Source: Modicisalibacter sp033446685 (lineage in GTDB: Bacteria; Pseudomonadota; Gammaproteobacteria; Pseudomonadales; Halomonadaceae). Taken from it: a DNA stretch of 64,000 nt. The position numbers were made by a program, and so were the translations under genes. The stretch covers positions 62,001-126,000 of the forward strand of contig NZ_JAWQLY010000008.1 of assembly GCF_033446685.1 (NCBI RefSeq), in the 5' to 3' direction. Positions 35,702 to 44,406 of the stretch are shown here, one piece after another (position 1 is the stretch's first letter; every line of letters starts with the position of its first letter). Below the pieces are notes generated by a model that saw nothing but the letters and a program-made list of their open reading frames with translations, had not been told where the DNA came from and ran no database searches.

Positions 35702-36940
35702 TCAGAAGGCATCCAGGTGGTGCCGCGCCAGCCAGCCGGTCAACTGATGGGTGGGCATCGGCCGGGCGAACAGATAGCCCTGGCCATAATCGCAGCCCAG
35801 GCTTTCGAGCAGCACGCGCTGGGACGGGGTTTCGATACCTTCGGCGACGACCTTGAGGTTGAGCCGCTGGCCGAGCTCGACGATGGTGGTGGTGATGGCC
35901 CGCGCCTCAGAGCAGCGATCGCTGGCGCCGACGAAGGTCCGGTCGACCTTGAGCTGATCGAAGGGTAGGCGATAGAGCTGCGACATGGACGAGTAGCCGG
36001 TGCCGAAGTCATCCATCGACAGGCTACAGCCGCGCTCGCGCAACCCGTTGAGCCGGTGGCGCGTGTAGCTCAAGCAATCGATCGTCGCACTTTCGGTGAT
36101 CTCCAGATTGATCCTCGTCAGATCGACGCCATGACGCTCGGCCAGCGCGTCGAAGAGCGTCAGGCAGCGGGGTTCGTACAGCATCTGCGGGGCCACGTTG
36201 ATCGCCAGGTCGAACGTGTGACCGGCGGCTTGCCAGCGCGCCTGCTGAGCGAATGCCAGGTCGAGCACCTGCCAGGACAGCGCCACGATCTGCCGGCTGT
36301 CCTCGGCGAGCGCGATGAAGCGGTCCGGCGGAATGACCCCGCGTAGCGGGTCCTGCCAGCGCACCAGCGCCTCGACCCCGACCAGCCGGCCGCTGGCCAG
36401 CTCGAGCTTGGGCTGATAGACGAGAAACAGGCGTTCTTCGCGCAGCGCCTCGGCCAGGTCGGCGGCACCGAGTGGCTGAGGCGCTTGCCCCTGCCGCGCC
36501 AGCAGCGCCGCCAGCATCGAGGCCTTGAAGGGCTTGGGCAGCAAACCGAGCATGTTCAGACCGTGGCTTTTGCCGGTCGCCAACGCGGCCTCGCCAGTGG
36601 CGGCGTTGCATCCGCTGACCAGGATGATGGCGGCCTGGCTGCGCTTCTCTTCGAGAAGTTGCAGCACATCGATACCGGTGAACTCACCGAGATGGAAATC
36701 CAGCAGGATCAGCTCGGCCTGCAACTGCTCGGGGGCATGGGCCAGGTCTTCAAGACCGCTGGCGATATGCACCGCATAGCCTTGTCGTTCCAGCAACAGG
36801 GCCAGCAATGTCTGCATTTCGCGGTCATCGTCGATGATCAGGGCGCGTTTGCCGGCTATCGCCGGTGCGGGCAGGAAGCGCTCGGCCACTCTCGGGGCGG
36901 CGTTTGGGGAGGCATCGAAATCAGGCATCAAGAGCCGCAC
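35702..36940 (-). CDS. Receiver-EAL cyclic-di-GMP phosphodiesterase
   Basis: Response regulator of 412 residues with an N-terminal receiver domain (about 30-150; Asp81 in LILLDFHLGEFTG) and a C-terminal EAL domain (about 165-405). EAL catalytic blocks are intact: GVEALVRW, NLEITESA, SMDDFGTGYSS, KVDRTFV and VVAEGIET. It should hydrolyse c-di-GMP when phosphorylated. The gene is convergent with the hybrid kinase gene (28 bp between stops) and might also receive phosphate from that relay. The LuxI-like acyltransferase gene lies just upstream on the same strand. Confidence 0.93.
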   Translation of the reverse strand: MRLLMPDFDASPNAAPRVAERFLPAPAIAGKRALIIDDDREMQTLLALLLERQGYAVHIASGLEDLAHAPEQLQAELILLDFHLGEFTGIDVLQLLEEKRSQAAIILVSGCNAATGEAALATGKSHGLNMLGLLPKPFKASMLAALLARQGQAPQPLGAADLAEALREERLFLVYQPKLELASGRLVGVEALVRWQDPLRGVIPPDRFIALAEDSRQIVALSWQVLDLAFAQQARWQAAGHTFDLAINVAPQMLYEPRCLTLFDALAERHGVDLTRINLEITESATIDCLSYTRHRLNGLRERGCSLSMDDFGTGYSSMSQLYRLPFDQLKVDRTFVGASDRCSEARAITTTIVELGQRLNLKVVAEGIETPSQRVLLESLGCDYGQGYLFARPMPTHQLTGWLARHHLDAF

Positions 36941-36945
36941 CGGCT

Positions 36946-36974
36946 GGCTGGGATGACGGCAGCATAGCCCAGCC
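36946..36974 (-). terminator. Hairpin between the LuxI-like and REC-EAL genes
   Basis: GGCTGGG and CCCAGCC are perfect 7-bp arms around 15 bases. The hairpin is 57 bp after the acyltransferase stop and 6 bp before the REC-EAL start, so it could end the upstream transcript or mask the ribosome site of the downstream gene. No T tract is present. Confidence 0.35.
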
Positions 36975-37030
36975 GCGATGCCGCTAGCAGACCCCGGGGC
37001 GCAGTTGTGACAGATGTTTGCAGTTGGCGT

Positions 37031-37801
37031 TCAGGCGTTGTCGTAGTGGCCGCTCGGTACCGCCGGCGAACGATACTGTCCGGCGAGCTCGGTCTCGATG
37101 TGACGATACAGATCGCGCAGGCCGGGCTGCATGTCGACGACGGCCTGGCGCTGGTCGATATAGAAGGCGCGTCGCTTGCCGTGGAACACGATCGGCTCGC
37201 CGACACAGGTGAAGCGCAGGCCGTAGATCGCCAACAGGCGGGGCAGGCGCTCCTGCATCATGGCAAACACGTGATGGTGCCCGGACAGCCCGACCAGCGC
37301 CGTGGCCGCCAGGAACAGGCCGACGCCGATCAGCGGAAAGGTGGCGCGATCGGTCTCGCTGAACGCGTAATCGGTGGGCGGTGGCTCGCTCACCGGCCCC
37401 GACTCGCGGGGGGAGCGTCGCCGGAAGTAGTGCGGGACGGCGAGCCGCGAGATCTCGCAGATCCGCTCGCGGGGCAGCTTGCCGGGATGCAGGGACGGGT
37501 GGGTCAGGCTCGACAGGCAGTGTGCCTCCAGAGGAAGCTGGCGCAGCGGTTGGGCGGCGGACTCGCAGGGGTAGACCAGCCGCATGCTGCCGGCGGCCAG
37601 CCCGCTGGCCGGGTGTTCGAGCAGTACGATCAGCGATTTTTCGTCGTACTCGTCGCTCTCCAACTGCTGCAGCGGATCTTCGCTCATCTGGTAGTCGAGC
37701 TCGCGGCGAAAGACGCTGTGCCTGAGCGCATAGGCACGATTCCTGGCTTCAAAGGTCGTGGCGAGACAAAAGCGAAAGCTTGCCGAGAAATGGTCCAACA
37801 T
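37031..37801 (-). CDS. LuxI-fold acyltransferase (PEP-CTERM/exosortase-associated type)
   Basis: Protein of 256 residues resembling the GNAT/autoinducer-synthase-like acyltransferases annotated as PEP-CTERM/exosortase system-associated. Residues equivalent to those conserved in LuxI proteins can be placed: Arg27 and Phe31 (LRHSVF), Tyr37 in the Trp position, Asp50 and Asp53 (ESDEYD), Arg74 (SMRLVYP), and Glu116 and Arg119 (CEISRL). It is longer than LuxI (about 200). The usual exosortase genes are not in the window and no LuxR gene is adjacent; neighbours are c-di-GMP enzymes. It may make an acylated small molecule, but the product is unknown. Confidence 0.75.
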   Translation of the reverse strand: MLDHFSASFRFCLATTFEARNRAYALRHSVFRRELDYQMSEDPLQQLESDEYDEKSLIVLLEHPASGLAAGSMRLVYPCESAAQPLRQLPLEAHCLSSLTHPSLHPGKLPRERICEISRLAVPHYFRRRSPRESGPVSEPPPTDYAFSETDRATFPLIGVGLFLAATALVGLSGHHHVFAMMQERLPRLLAIYGLRFTCVGEPIVFHGKRRAFYIDQRQAVVDMQPGLRDLYRHIETELAGQYRSPAVPSGHYDNA

Positions 37802-37835
37802 ACTGACTCCGGTTCCCTGGATTTTATCGTTATGC

Positions 37836-37854
37836 CCCGAGGCTTACGCTCGGG
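37836..37854 (-). terminator. Candidate terminator after the GGDEF/EAL gene
   Basis: CCCGAG and CTCGGG form a perfect 6-bp stem around a 7-base loop, about 50 bp beyond the stop of the leftward GGDEF/EAL gene and 35 bp before the acyltransferase start. There is no T tract. Confidence 0.4.
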
Positions 37855-37901
37855 TGTGCCCTGCCTGCGTGTCGCTCATGGTAGCGTCTTGCCAATAAAA
37901 G

Positions 37902-40778
37902 TCAGCCTTCGGTATCGCCGGACGCTTCTTCCTCGGCCAGGCCGTAGCGGGCGAGGATGGTCGCCACCGGCACCGGGCGACCGATATGGTAACCCTGCGC
38001 AAAGGTGATGCCATACTGCTGGAGCAACGGCAGCATGCTGGGCTGGTCGACGAATTCGGCGATGGTTTCCTTGCCGAAGCCGGTGGCGATGTCGGCGATC
38101 GCCTTGACCACCAGGCGGTCCTCGGAGCTGGTCAGCAGCTTCTGGATGAAGGAGCCGTCGATCTTGATGTAATCGGCCGGCAACTGGCCCAGGTAATGGA
38201 AGCTGCTGAAGCCCACGCCGAAGTCGTCGAGCGCCGTCTGGCAGCCCAGCTGGCGTATGGCCTGCAGCACGCCGCGGGCGGTGGAGAAATCGGTGACCGC
38301 CGCGGTCTCGGTGACCTCGAGGATCAACTGCTGGGGATCGGCGCCGGCGACGTGCAGTTCGTTGGCCAGGAAGGCGCTGAGTTCGGTGTCGTGCAGCGAC
38401 TGCCCCGACAGGTTGACCGCCAGCTTGACGCCCTGCGACTGCAGGCGTGCGAGCAGCGCCAGGCTTTGCTGCAACACCCAGCGATCGAGGGCGACGATCT
38501 GCCCGCTGCGCTCGGCGATGGGGATGAACAGCCCCGGCATGACCAGCGAGCCGTCGTCGCCGTGCATGCGCAGCAGTACCTCGTAGTGCTGGGTGCTGAG
38601 GTCGTCGAGACGCGCGATCGGCTGCAGGTAGAGCTCGAATTCGCCGTTGTTGAGCGCTTCACGGATGCGCTCGACCCAGTACACGCGGTGCTGCAGTTCC
38701 TCGCGGGAATGCTTGGCCGCCGACAACAGGTGCCAGCGCTGGGCGCTGCTCTCCTTGGCCTTGTACATGGCAAAGTCGGCGCCGGCCATCAGCTCCGCCA
38801 CGCTGGTGCCATGCTGGGGGTAGAGGGCGATGCCGATGCTGGCGATGGCGCGATGGCGCCGGCCGTTGACCGAGAAGTCGATGTCTTCGAGGATCTGGAC
38901 CACCCGTTCGGCGACGGCGATGGCCTGGGCGGTATCGGCATCCTCGATTAGCAGCGAGAATTCGTCGCCGCCGAGGCGGGCGACCACGCTGTTGCTGTCG
39001 AGCTTTTCGAGCAGCGCGTCACCGACCAGGCGCAGCAACTGGTCACCGGAATTGTGCCCGCTGAGTTCGTTGACTTCCTTGAACTGATCGAGATCGAGGA
39101 ACAGCACCGCCCCCTGACGGGAGCGCTTGAAGGCGCGCTCCAGGGCGTCCTGAAAAAAGCGCCGGTTGTAGAGGTTGGTCAAGGGATCGCGATGGGCCAG
39201 CCAGGCCAGGCGCTCCTCGGCGCGCTTGCGCTCGGTGATGTCGAGTCCCACCGAGATCAATGCCGCGCTGGTGCGGTACTCGCCGGGCATCGGAGCGTGG
39301 TACCAGGCGATGGTGCGCTGATCGCGCTCGGCGGTGAGCATCGTGCCCTCTTCCTGGCTGGGACGGTCGAAGGGCCGTTCGCCCAGATCGGCGTCACGGG
39401 CGAAGAGCGTCGTGAAGCGGCTGCCGATCAGGGCCCTTTCGGGCTTGCCGCTGACGATCTCGGTATAGCGGTTGATCAGGGTGATCTTGCCGTCGCGGTC
39501 CTGGGTCAGGATGAGTACCCGGGCGGTATCGAGCAGCCCGTTGATGAAGTCGCGTTCGGCGCCGAGTTCGGCAAGCCGCTGGGTCAGCTCGCGGTCGCGA
39601 CTGAGCACCGCCGCTTCCAGCGACCCCAGCTGTTCGGCGAGTTCCAGGGTGGTGTATTCCAGGCTGTCGATCTCGTCGTTAAAGCGTGCCCGGCGCGGCG
39701 TTATCGCCTGGCGGACGTACGCGAAATCGCGCTGCGCCAGTCGCGGCAACAGGCCGGCGAGATGGCGCAGGCGCACCATCGGCGGCCACAGGATCATCAG
39801 TAGCAGCGCTTCCGCGGCGAGCCAGCCGGCCAGGGCGATCAGCAGCGTGGAGCGTGTGTCGCGACTGATCGCCGCGACCTGCGAGGTCACGTCCGAAATC
39901 AGCAACAGGTGGCCGCTGGTAGGGAACCAGGCACTGTCGTTCATGGCGATCGTCGCCAGCTCGTAGGTGTGATCGGCGAGCTCGAAATCCCGCGGTTGAG
40001 TCTCGATCTCTTGGAAGGCGAAGCGCCGCGAGGCGGCCCTGATCACCGGCAGGCTCGAGGCTTGGCGCGTTAGCGTCACCAGTGCGCCGTTCCAGGCCGG
40101 CAGGTAACGCTCGGCTCGGCTCAGCGTCGCGTCGCCCTGGTTGTCGATCACCAGCAGGCCGATGTCGGCATCGGCCATGCTCTGGGCGTAACGCGTGATA
40201 TCGGCCAGCGAGCGCGACACCACCACAATGCCCACGCTGGTGCCGTCCAGCAGCACCGGCACGGCGACGTACTGGCGACAATCGCGTACGCAGCGCAGCG
40301 TGGTCAGCGGCGCTTCCTGGGCCATGACGGTTTCGGCCCAGTTGGACAGGGGCAGATCGTCGCCCGCCAGCGGTTGTCCCTGCGAGGTGAGTCGCTGGCC
40401 CCGACTGTCCAGGATCAGGATCTCATCGCTACCGGCGTCGAGCTGTAGCGTCGGCCAGATCGGTGCGATCGCCCGGGCGGCCTGCCCGGGGTCGGCGTTG
40501 GCGACGGCGCGTCCGAGCTCGTTACTGGCCGCCGCCATGCCGGCCAGTTGGGTCAACGCATCGGCCGAGCGCTCGACCGCCAGGCGCAGCTCGCGCTGGC
40601 GTGCCTTGAAGATGGCCTCCCGCGACTCCTTGAACTGGTGCGTCAGGCTGTCGTGGCTGATGGCCGTGAAGGTCAACACCATGCCCAGCAACAGCAGGCT
40701 GTTGAGAATGATCGCGCGCCAGGTCAGGCTGAGACGCGGGCGTTCCCGGCGGGATGGCGCGTTGTAGCGGGGTCTCAA
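37902..40778 (-). CDS. Membrane GGDEF/EAL c-di-GMP signalling protein with PAS domain
   Basis: Protein of 958 residues. One membrane helix near residues 19-40 and a second near 310-335 enclose a periplasmic sensor of about 270 residues with a CRDC-type Cys pair (LRCVRDCRQY). A HAMP-like linker and a PAS domain (about 405-520) lead to a GGDEF domain (about 525-690) with intact RLGGDEF, then an EAL domain (about 700-950). In the EAL domain the signature motif reads EVL (YEVLLRM), but LEVTETAAV, ALDDFGVGFSS and KIDGSFI remain. Net activity cannot be predicted. It is the last gene of an operon with the porin and PstS-like genes, which probably feed its sensor. Confidence 0.92.
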   Translation of the reverse strand: MRPRYNAPSRRERPRLSLTWRAIILNSLLLLGMVLTFTAISHDSLTHQFKESREAIFKARQRELRLAVERSADALTQLAGMAAASNELGRAVANADPGQAARAIAPIWPTLQLDAGSDEILILDSRGQRLTSQGQPLAGDDLPLSNWAETVMAQEAPLTTLRCVRDCRQYVAVPVLLDGTSVGIVVVSRSLADITRYAQSMADADIGLLVIDNQGDATLSRAERYLPAWNGALVTLTRQASSLPVIRAASRRFAFQEIETQPRDFELADHTYELATIAMNDSAWFPTSGHLLLISDVTSQVAAISRDTRSTLLIALAGWLAAEALLLMILWPPMVRLRHLAGLLPRLAQRDFAYVRQAITPRRARFNDEIDSLEYTTLELAEQLGSLEAAVLSRDRELTQRLAELGAERDFINGLLDTARVLILTQDRDGKITLINRYTEIVSGKPERALIGSRFTTLFARDADLGERPFDRPSQEEGTMLTAERDQRTIAWYHAPMPGEYRTSAALISVGLDITERKRAEERLAWLAHRDPLTNLYNRRFFQDALERAFKRSRQGAVLFLDLDQFKEVNELSGHNSGDQLLRLVGDALLEKLDSNSVVARLGGDEFSLLIEDADTAQAIAVAERVVQILEDIDFSVNGRRHRAIASIGIALYPQHGTSVAELMAGADFAMYKAKESSAQRWHLLSAAKHSREELQHRVYWVERIREALNNGEFELYLQPIARLDDLSTQHYEVLLRMHGDDGSLVMPGLFIPIAERSGQIVALDRWVLQQSLALLARLQSQGVKLAVNLSGQSLHDTELSAFLANELHVAGADPQQLILEVTETAAVTDFSTARGVLQAIRQLGCQTALDDFGVGFSSFHYLGQLPADYIKIDGSFIQKLLTSSEDRLVVKAIADIATGFGKETIAEFVDQPSMLPLLQQYGITFAQGYHIGRPVPVATILARYGLAEEEASGDTEG

Positions 40779-40826
40779 GGTGAGCGTTTGCCTCTTCTTG
40801 CTGTCAGGAACTGGCTACAGGGACGT

Positions 40827-42038
40827 TTAAAAACGGAACGAAGCCTGCATCAGGAACAGGTTCCAATACTTTTCCGGGCTGGCATCGCTATCCGACGCCG
40901 GCAACCAGCCGGTGCCTTCGATCGCGTGGTATTCGGCGGCCAGCAGCACCTGCGGGTGAAGGCGCCACTGTATCCCGGTCGTCAGGTCCTTGGCATAGCG
41001 AGTATAGGCTGGCCCGGCCCCCGCGGTTTCGAAGCGCGTGCCGCTCGGGTCGTCGCGGTCGTTGGTCAGCACGTCGTAGCGCAACAGCCATTGCCAATCG
41101 TCCTGGAAGCGCCGGGTGTATTGCAGGTACCAGCTCTCTCCGTTGATATCGAAATTGCCTCTTGGATCGCTGAATCCTTCGAGCGCGATCCGGCGCAACG
41201 CGTATTCGGCGGTCAGGCTCCATAACTCATCGGTGTACTGCAACGAGAGGACCCAGGGCTGGAAGTGGAAAGTGCCGTTGCCCGGCCCGGGGTCGCCGTT
41301 CCGATAGTCGGCCTCGACGTCGGCGGCACTGAGCGCGGCGGTGACGTGCCCCGCTTCGTGCTCATAGAGCAACTGGCCGATGTACGAGGTCTCGCCGTCG
41401 AATGAGCCGGGGCGACCGCCAAGCCCCAGGGCGTCATCGAGGTCGCGGTCGGCCTGCGGATTGCCGACGCCGGCCTGCAGGCGCAGCGTCCCGCTGTCGA
41501 GATACTCCTCGCCGTAGATGGACAGGCCATCGGAGGCGAGAGCCAGCGAGCGGGTGCGCTCGAAGTAGATCGACTGCGGCAGCAGGATGCTGGGGCGAGT
41601 GAAGGCCACGTCGCGGGTCTGATTGTAGAAGCCGAACGGGTTCTTGAAGCGTCCCAGTTGCACACCCAGGCGTCGCTCGTTATTGGAAAGCCACTCATAG
41701 TCGATGACCCCGTGATCGAGCACCGGCTGCAGGTCACTGGCCCCGCCGCCGGTGCGTCGGCTCAGGACCTGGGCGGCCACCAGCACGTCCGGGTGCGGGC
41801 GAAACGACAGGTTGGCGCCCAGTTCGGTGTACTGGTAGCTGCCTCCGCTCTCGCTGCTGGGGCCGAAGAAATCATTGTCATCGCTGATCAGCCAGGCCTG
41901 GCTGATGAAGCCATGAACCTGCAAGGTGTCCATGACATCGGCGGCCAGGGCCGGCTGACAGGCGAGCCCCGCCAGGGCTGCCAGCGATCCGCGGACCCGG
42001 AAACTATTCTGCCAGCGGCAAGACCTGGACACTGTCAT
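40827..42038 (-). CDS. Outer-membrane porin-like beta-barrel protein
   Basis: Predicted outer-membrane protein of 403 residues. A signal peptide (RGSLAALAGLACQPALAA, cleaved near residue 33) leads to repeated amphipathic strands with aromatic girdles, for example LQVHGFISQAWLISDDNDF and LGVQLGRFKNPFGFYNQTRD. It ends in Phe (LMQASFRF), the BAM recognition signature. It resembles porins found next to c-di-GMP proteins; the substrate is unknown. Its start overlaps the end of the PstS-like gene by 35 bp, and the GGDEF/EAL gene follows after 48 bp. No ATG other than 42038 places the signal peptide properly. Confidence 0.82.
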   Translation of the reverse strand: MTVSRSCRWQNSFRVRGSLAALAGLACQPALAADVMDTLQVHGFISQAWLISDDNDFFGPSSESGGSYQYTELGANLSFRPHPDVLVAAQVLSRRTGGGASDLQPVLDHGVIDYEWLSNNERRLGVQLGRFKNPFGFYNQTRDVAFTRPSILLPQSIYFERTRSLALASDGLSIYGEEYLDSGTLRLQAGVGNPQADRDLDDALGLGGRPGSFDGETSYIGQLLYEHEAGHVTAALSAADVEADYRNGDPGPGNGTFHFQPWVLSLQYTDELWSLTAEYALRRIALEGFSDPRGNFDINGESWYLQYTRRFQDDWQWLLRYDVLTNDRDDPSGTRFETAGAGPAYTRYAKDLTTGIQWRLHPQVLLAAEYHAIEGTGWLPASDSDASPEKYWNLFLMQASFRF

Positions 42039-42570
42039 CTAGATAACCTCGTTCGATATAACCCAATCCGCCCGGTGTCGTGGCGACCTGCTGCAACATT
42101 TCGGCCTGCGAGGCGACGCGTTCGGGAGCCTGACCGGTGCCGGAAAACACCATCCGGTCCCAGGCGAGCCTGAGCTGATGTGGGTAGACGTCCAGCAGGC
42201 CCTTGGCGAACCGGGCATGTACCGGATGATCGTCGGGCAGAACCATCACGTGGATCGCCTCGCCGTTGGGGGTGGTGCGCTGGCGCATGGCGAAGATGGC
42301 ACGTGCCGTATCGCGTGGTATGGCGTCGATGGCGAGCTGCGGATTGGCGATCATCACCACCTCCTCGTCGGCGGCCAGGGCGGCTATGGCATGGCCGAGC
42401 AGCGCGATGGCCAAGACGCCGCAGATCAGTTTCGCCAGCCACGCGGGATGGCCTCGCCCCGTTGGGGTCAACACCCTTGCCAGCAAGGCTGCAGGCCTCG
42501 AGGCGGGGCGTTTGGTTATTCTGTGCGGCGAGTCTCGTCGCCAGTGGTTCCCTTGACGCTTGGACGACAT
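42004..42570 (-). CDS. PstS-like (phosphate-binding family) periplasmic protein
   Basis: Small exported protein of 188 residues. A long basic N-terminus is followed by a hydrophobic signal segment (LAKLICGVLAIALLGHAIAALAA, written here only as its position, about residues 46-67). The mature part has IANPQLAIDAIPRDTARAIF, FAMRQRTTPNGEAIHVMVLP and TTPGGLGYIERGYLDDSVQVL, as in truncated PstS-type phosphate-binding proteins that are too small to be full transport receptors. It heads the operon with a porin and a GGDEF/EAL sensor, so a ligand-sensing role is inferred. The ATG at 42570 was preferred to an upstream TTG (42591); the true start could be later because the N-terminus is unusually long. 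Confidence 0.75.
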   Translation of the reverse strand: MSSKRQGNHWRRDSPHRITKRPASRPAALLARVLTPTGRGHPAWLAKLICGVLAIALLGHAIAALAADEEVVMIANPQLAIDAIPRDTARAIFAMRQRTTPNGEAIHVMVLPDDHPVHARFAKGLLDVYPHQLRLAWDRMVFSGTGQAPERVASQAEMLQQVATTPGGLGYIERGYLDDSVQVLPLAE

Positions 42571-43100
42571 GCTGGGGCCCTGAGTCTGCAAAAGAAGCGC
42601 GATCGGTGTGCCCTGTAGGGCGCTCGATTTTGTAATGTTTTCGCACTCAGCCGCGGTGTCTCCCGCGTTGAATTCGGCATGCTTCGGCCGGCCGATGACT
42701 TGGGTCGCGTAAAAGGCCAGCGGGCTGTCGTTTTATTTCGTCATCGGCTAATTATTGAACAGCTTGAATTTACCTTGCCTGCCGCTCGGGACGCTGGCAA
42801 TAGAGAATGTATGTCAGGCGTTAATTCCTAACTATCATGAGCGCGATTCGCCGTAGGGCGTCGTTTTTCCGAGCGTGGCGCTCGCTTCGTGATCGCTTGG
42901 CGAGGCGAAACTTACCAGTTTGCCGGCAATGATGTGAATTTTGTTTAGCAAGAAAGGCTCGGTTGCCATCAATATGACGCATCGGCCATTCCGCATCGCG
43001 AGCCGGACCGGCGGTGCCTGAGGAGGGCGAATGTCCTCGGGTTTATTGACTAGACTATCGAGACCGCCCAGGGCGCGATCATTCCAAGGAGGGTGTTGCC
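42571..43100. other. Spacer between the PstS-like and SHOCT genes
   Basis: About 530 bp between divergent genes, AT-richer than average. GCCCTGTAGGGC (42610-42621) is a perfect short palindrome. No Pho box resembling the E. coli consensus was recognised and no supported open frame was found. An AAGGAGG site at the right end belongs to the SHOCT gene. Confidence 0.4.
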
Positions 43101-43961
43101 ATGTCCCGTCTGACCCCCCGGGGAGAGCGTTTCGTCGAGGAATTGGCCCAGCGCCATGGTTTCAGCAACGAGGCGGTCACTCATATGTTGATGGCGTTGC
43201 GCGATGGCAATGCCGGCATGGCGCAGTTCTCGCATCCCGAGTTCGGTGGTTACGGTCAGTGGATGCGCGGCGGGATGCTGATGCTGGGCGACATGTTCAA
43301 TCATACCCTCAAGGCACGGGTCGACGCCCTGTGTGCCGAGATTGCCGATCGGCTCGCGATGGAACCGGAGCTGATGCGGGGCGGCAGTTTCCAGTCGCAG
43401 CGTCAGGAAGCGGGGGCGGCGCCAGGCTCCAGCCAGTCTGCGGACCCGGCACGGCCGGCCCGGGCCGCCGGCGAGGACGACGATACTGGCCTGTTCGCCG
43501 CCGACCCGGCACGCCACTGGTGGCCCGCCGAGTTGGGCACGCCCAACGCGACCTGCGCGCAGAACCACATGCGCTATGCCTACTTCGCCGATGCCAGGCG
43601 ACTGGCCATCGAGGTGGGAGGTGTCGTCTGGGTCTACGATACCGGCGAGCATCGCATCGGCGGTTTTTCTTCCCAGCAGCGGGGGGGCAGCGGGTCGATC
43701 ACCCTGACCAGCCAGTACGGCACCGTCGACCTGGCCCAGCTGCGTGTCGTGTCCCGCAACGGTCAGCCGATGTCGACCGAGCCGGCGCCAGCTGCCCAGG
43801 CGAAGCCGGCCGAGGACGACGACCCCTCCGATCGCGCATCCCCTGCCGGCAATGACGAGATTTTCACGGCGCTGGAACGTCTTGGCGATCTCAAGGCCAA
43901 GGGCATCCTCAGCGAAGAGGAGTTCGCCGCCAAAAAGGCCGAGCTGCTGGCACGCTTGTGA
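43101..43961 (+). CDS. SHOCT domain-containing protein
   Basis: Cytoplasmic protein of 286 residues, preceded by a strong AAGGAGG site. The C-terminal 33 residues form a SHOCT domain (ALERLGDLKAKGILSEEEF), a short helical module found at ends of many bacterial proteins and thought to mediate oligomerisation. The N-terminal 90 residues (GERFVEELAQRHGFSNEAVT, GGMLMLGDMFNHTLKARVD) and a central beta-rich segment (YAYFADARRLAIEVGGVVWVYDTG) are separated by a flexible Ala/Pro/Asp-rich linker. Function is unknown. It stands alone between two divergent or spaced transcription units. Confidence 0.85.
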   Translation: MSRLTPRGERFVEELAQRHGFSNEAVTHMLMALRDGNAGMAQFSHPEFGGYGQWMRGGMLMLGDMFNHTLKARVDALCAEIADRLAMEPELMRGGSFQSQRQEAGAAPGSSQSADPARPARAAGEDDDTGLFAADPARHWWPAELGTPNATCAQNHMRYAYFADARRLAIEVGGVVWVYDTGEHRIGGFSSQQRGGSGSITLTSQYGTVDLAQLRVVSRNGQPMSTEPAPAAQAKPAEDDDPSDRASPAGNDEIFTALERLGDLKAKGILSEEEFAAKKAELLARL

Positions 43962-44406
43962 CCGAGGCGCGTCTCAGCCGCGTAGGCCGTCGGGATGAGA
44001 ACGATCTGCTCATCGCGACATGGTGGGTCGCGTTCAGTCGACTATTCTAAAAGACAGCATCGAAGAACTTCGAGAACGGCGGCAAGGAGAGCCCATGCGT
44101 TCGAACTCTATCAATGGCCAACCATTCAGGGCGCGGCGAATCCCTGCGCCTGACGCCCGAGTAAGCCGCGGACGGTCATGGGGCCAGCCTCTTCGTTGCG
44201 GCGATAGCGCACAGGTTGCCTTGTCGCTTACTTGGACAGTCGCTACTTGAATACTGGGGTGGCTTCGGAATCCGCTTATAAAGGGAAACCGGCAAGCGCT
44301 GCATCGAAAATCATGCGTCGACATGACGGTGATTAATGCTCGCTGAAAACTGAACCATTGTTAAATGGGCCTTGGTTGTAGGGGTTAAACAGGGAGGTAG
44401 CCTCTG
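43962..44406. other. Upstream region of the glycogen/trehalose cluster
   Basis: About 445 bp with no supported gene. The right half is AT-rich and must contain the promoter of the cluster; TTATAA at 44276-44281 is a possible -10 box without a proper -35. CCATT-GTTA-AATGG (44352-44365) is a weak dyad. A GGGAGG ribosome site lies 9 bases before glgA. Confidence 0.4.

Noticed and set aside
44020..44250. 76-codon frame upstream of glgA
   Set aside because: No ribosome site with proper spacing, no recognisable product, and it lies where the operon promoter is expected.
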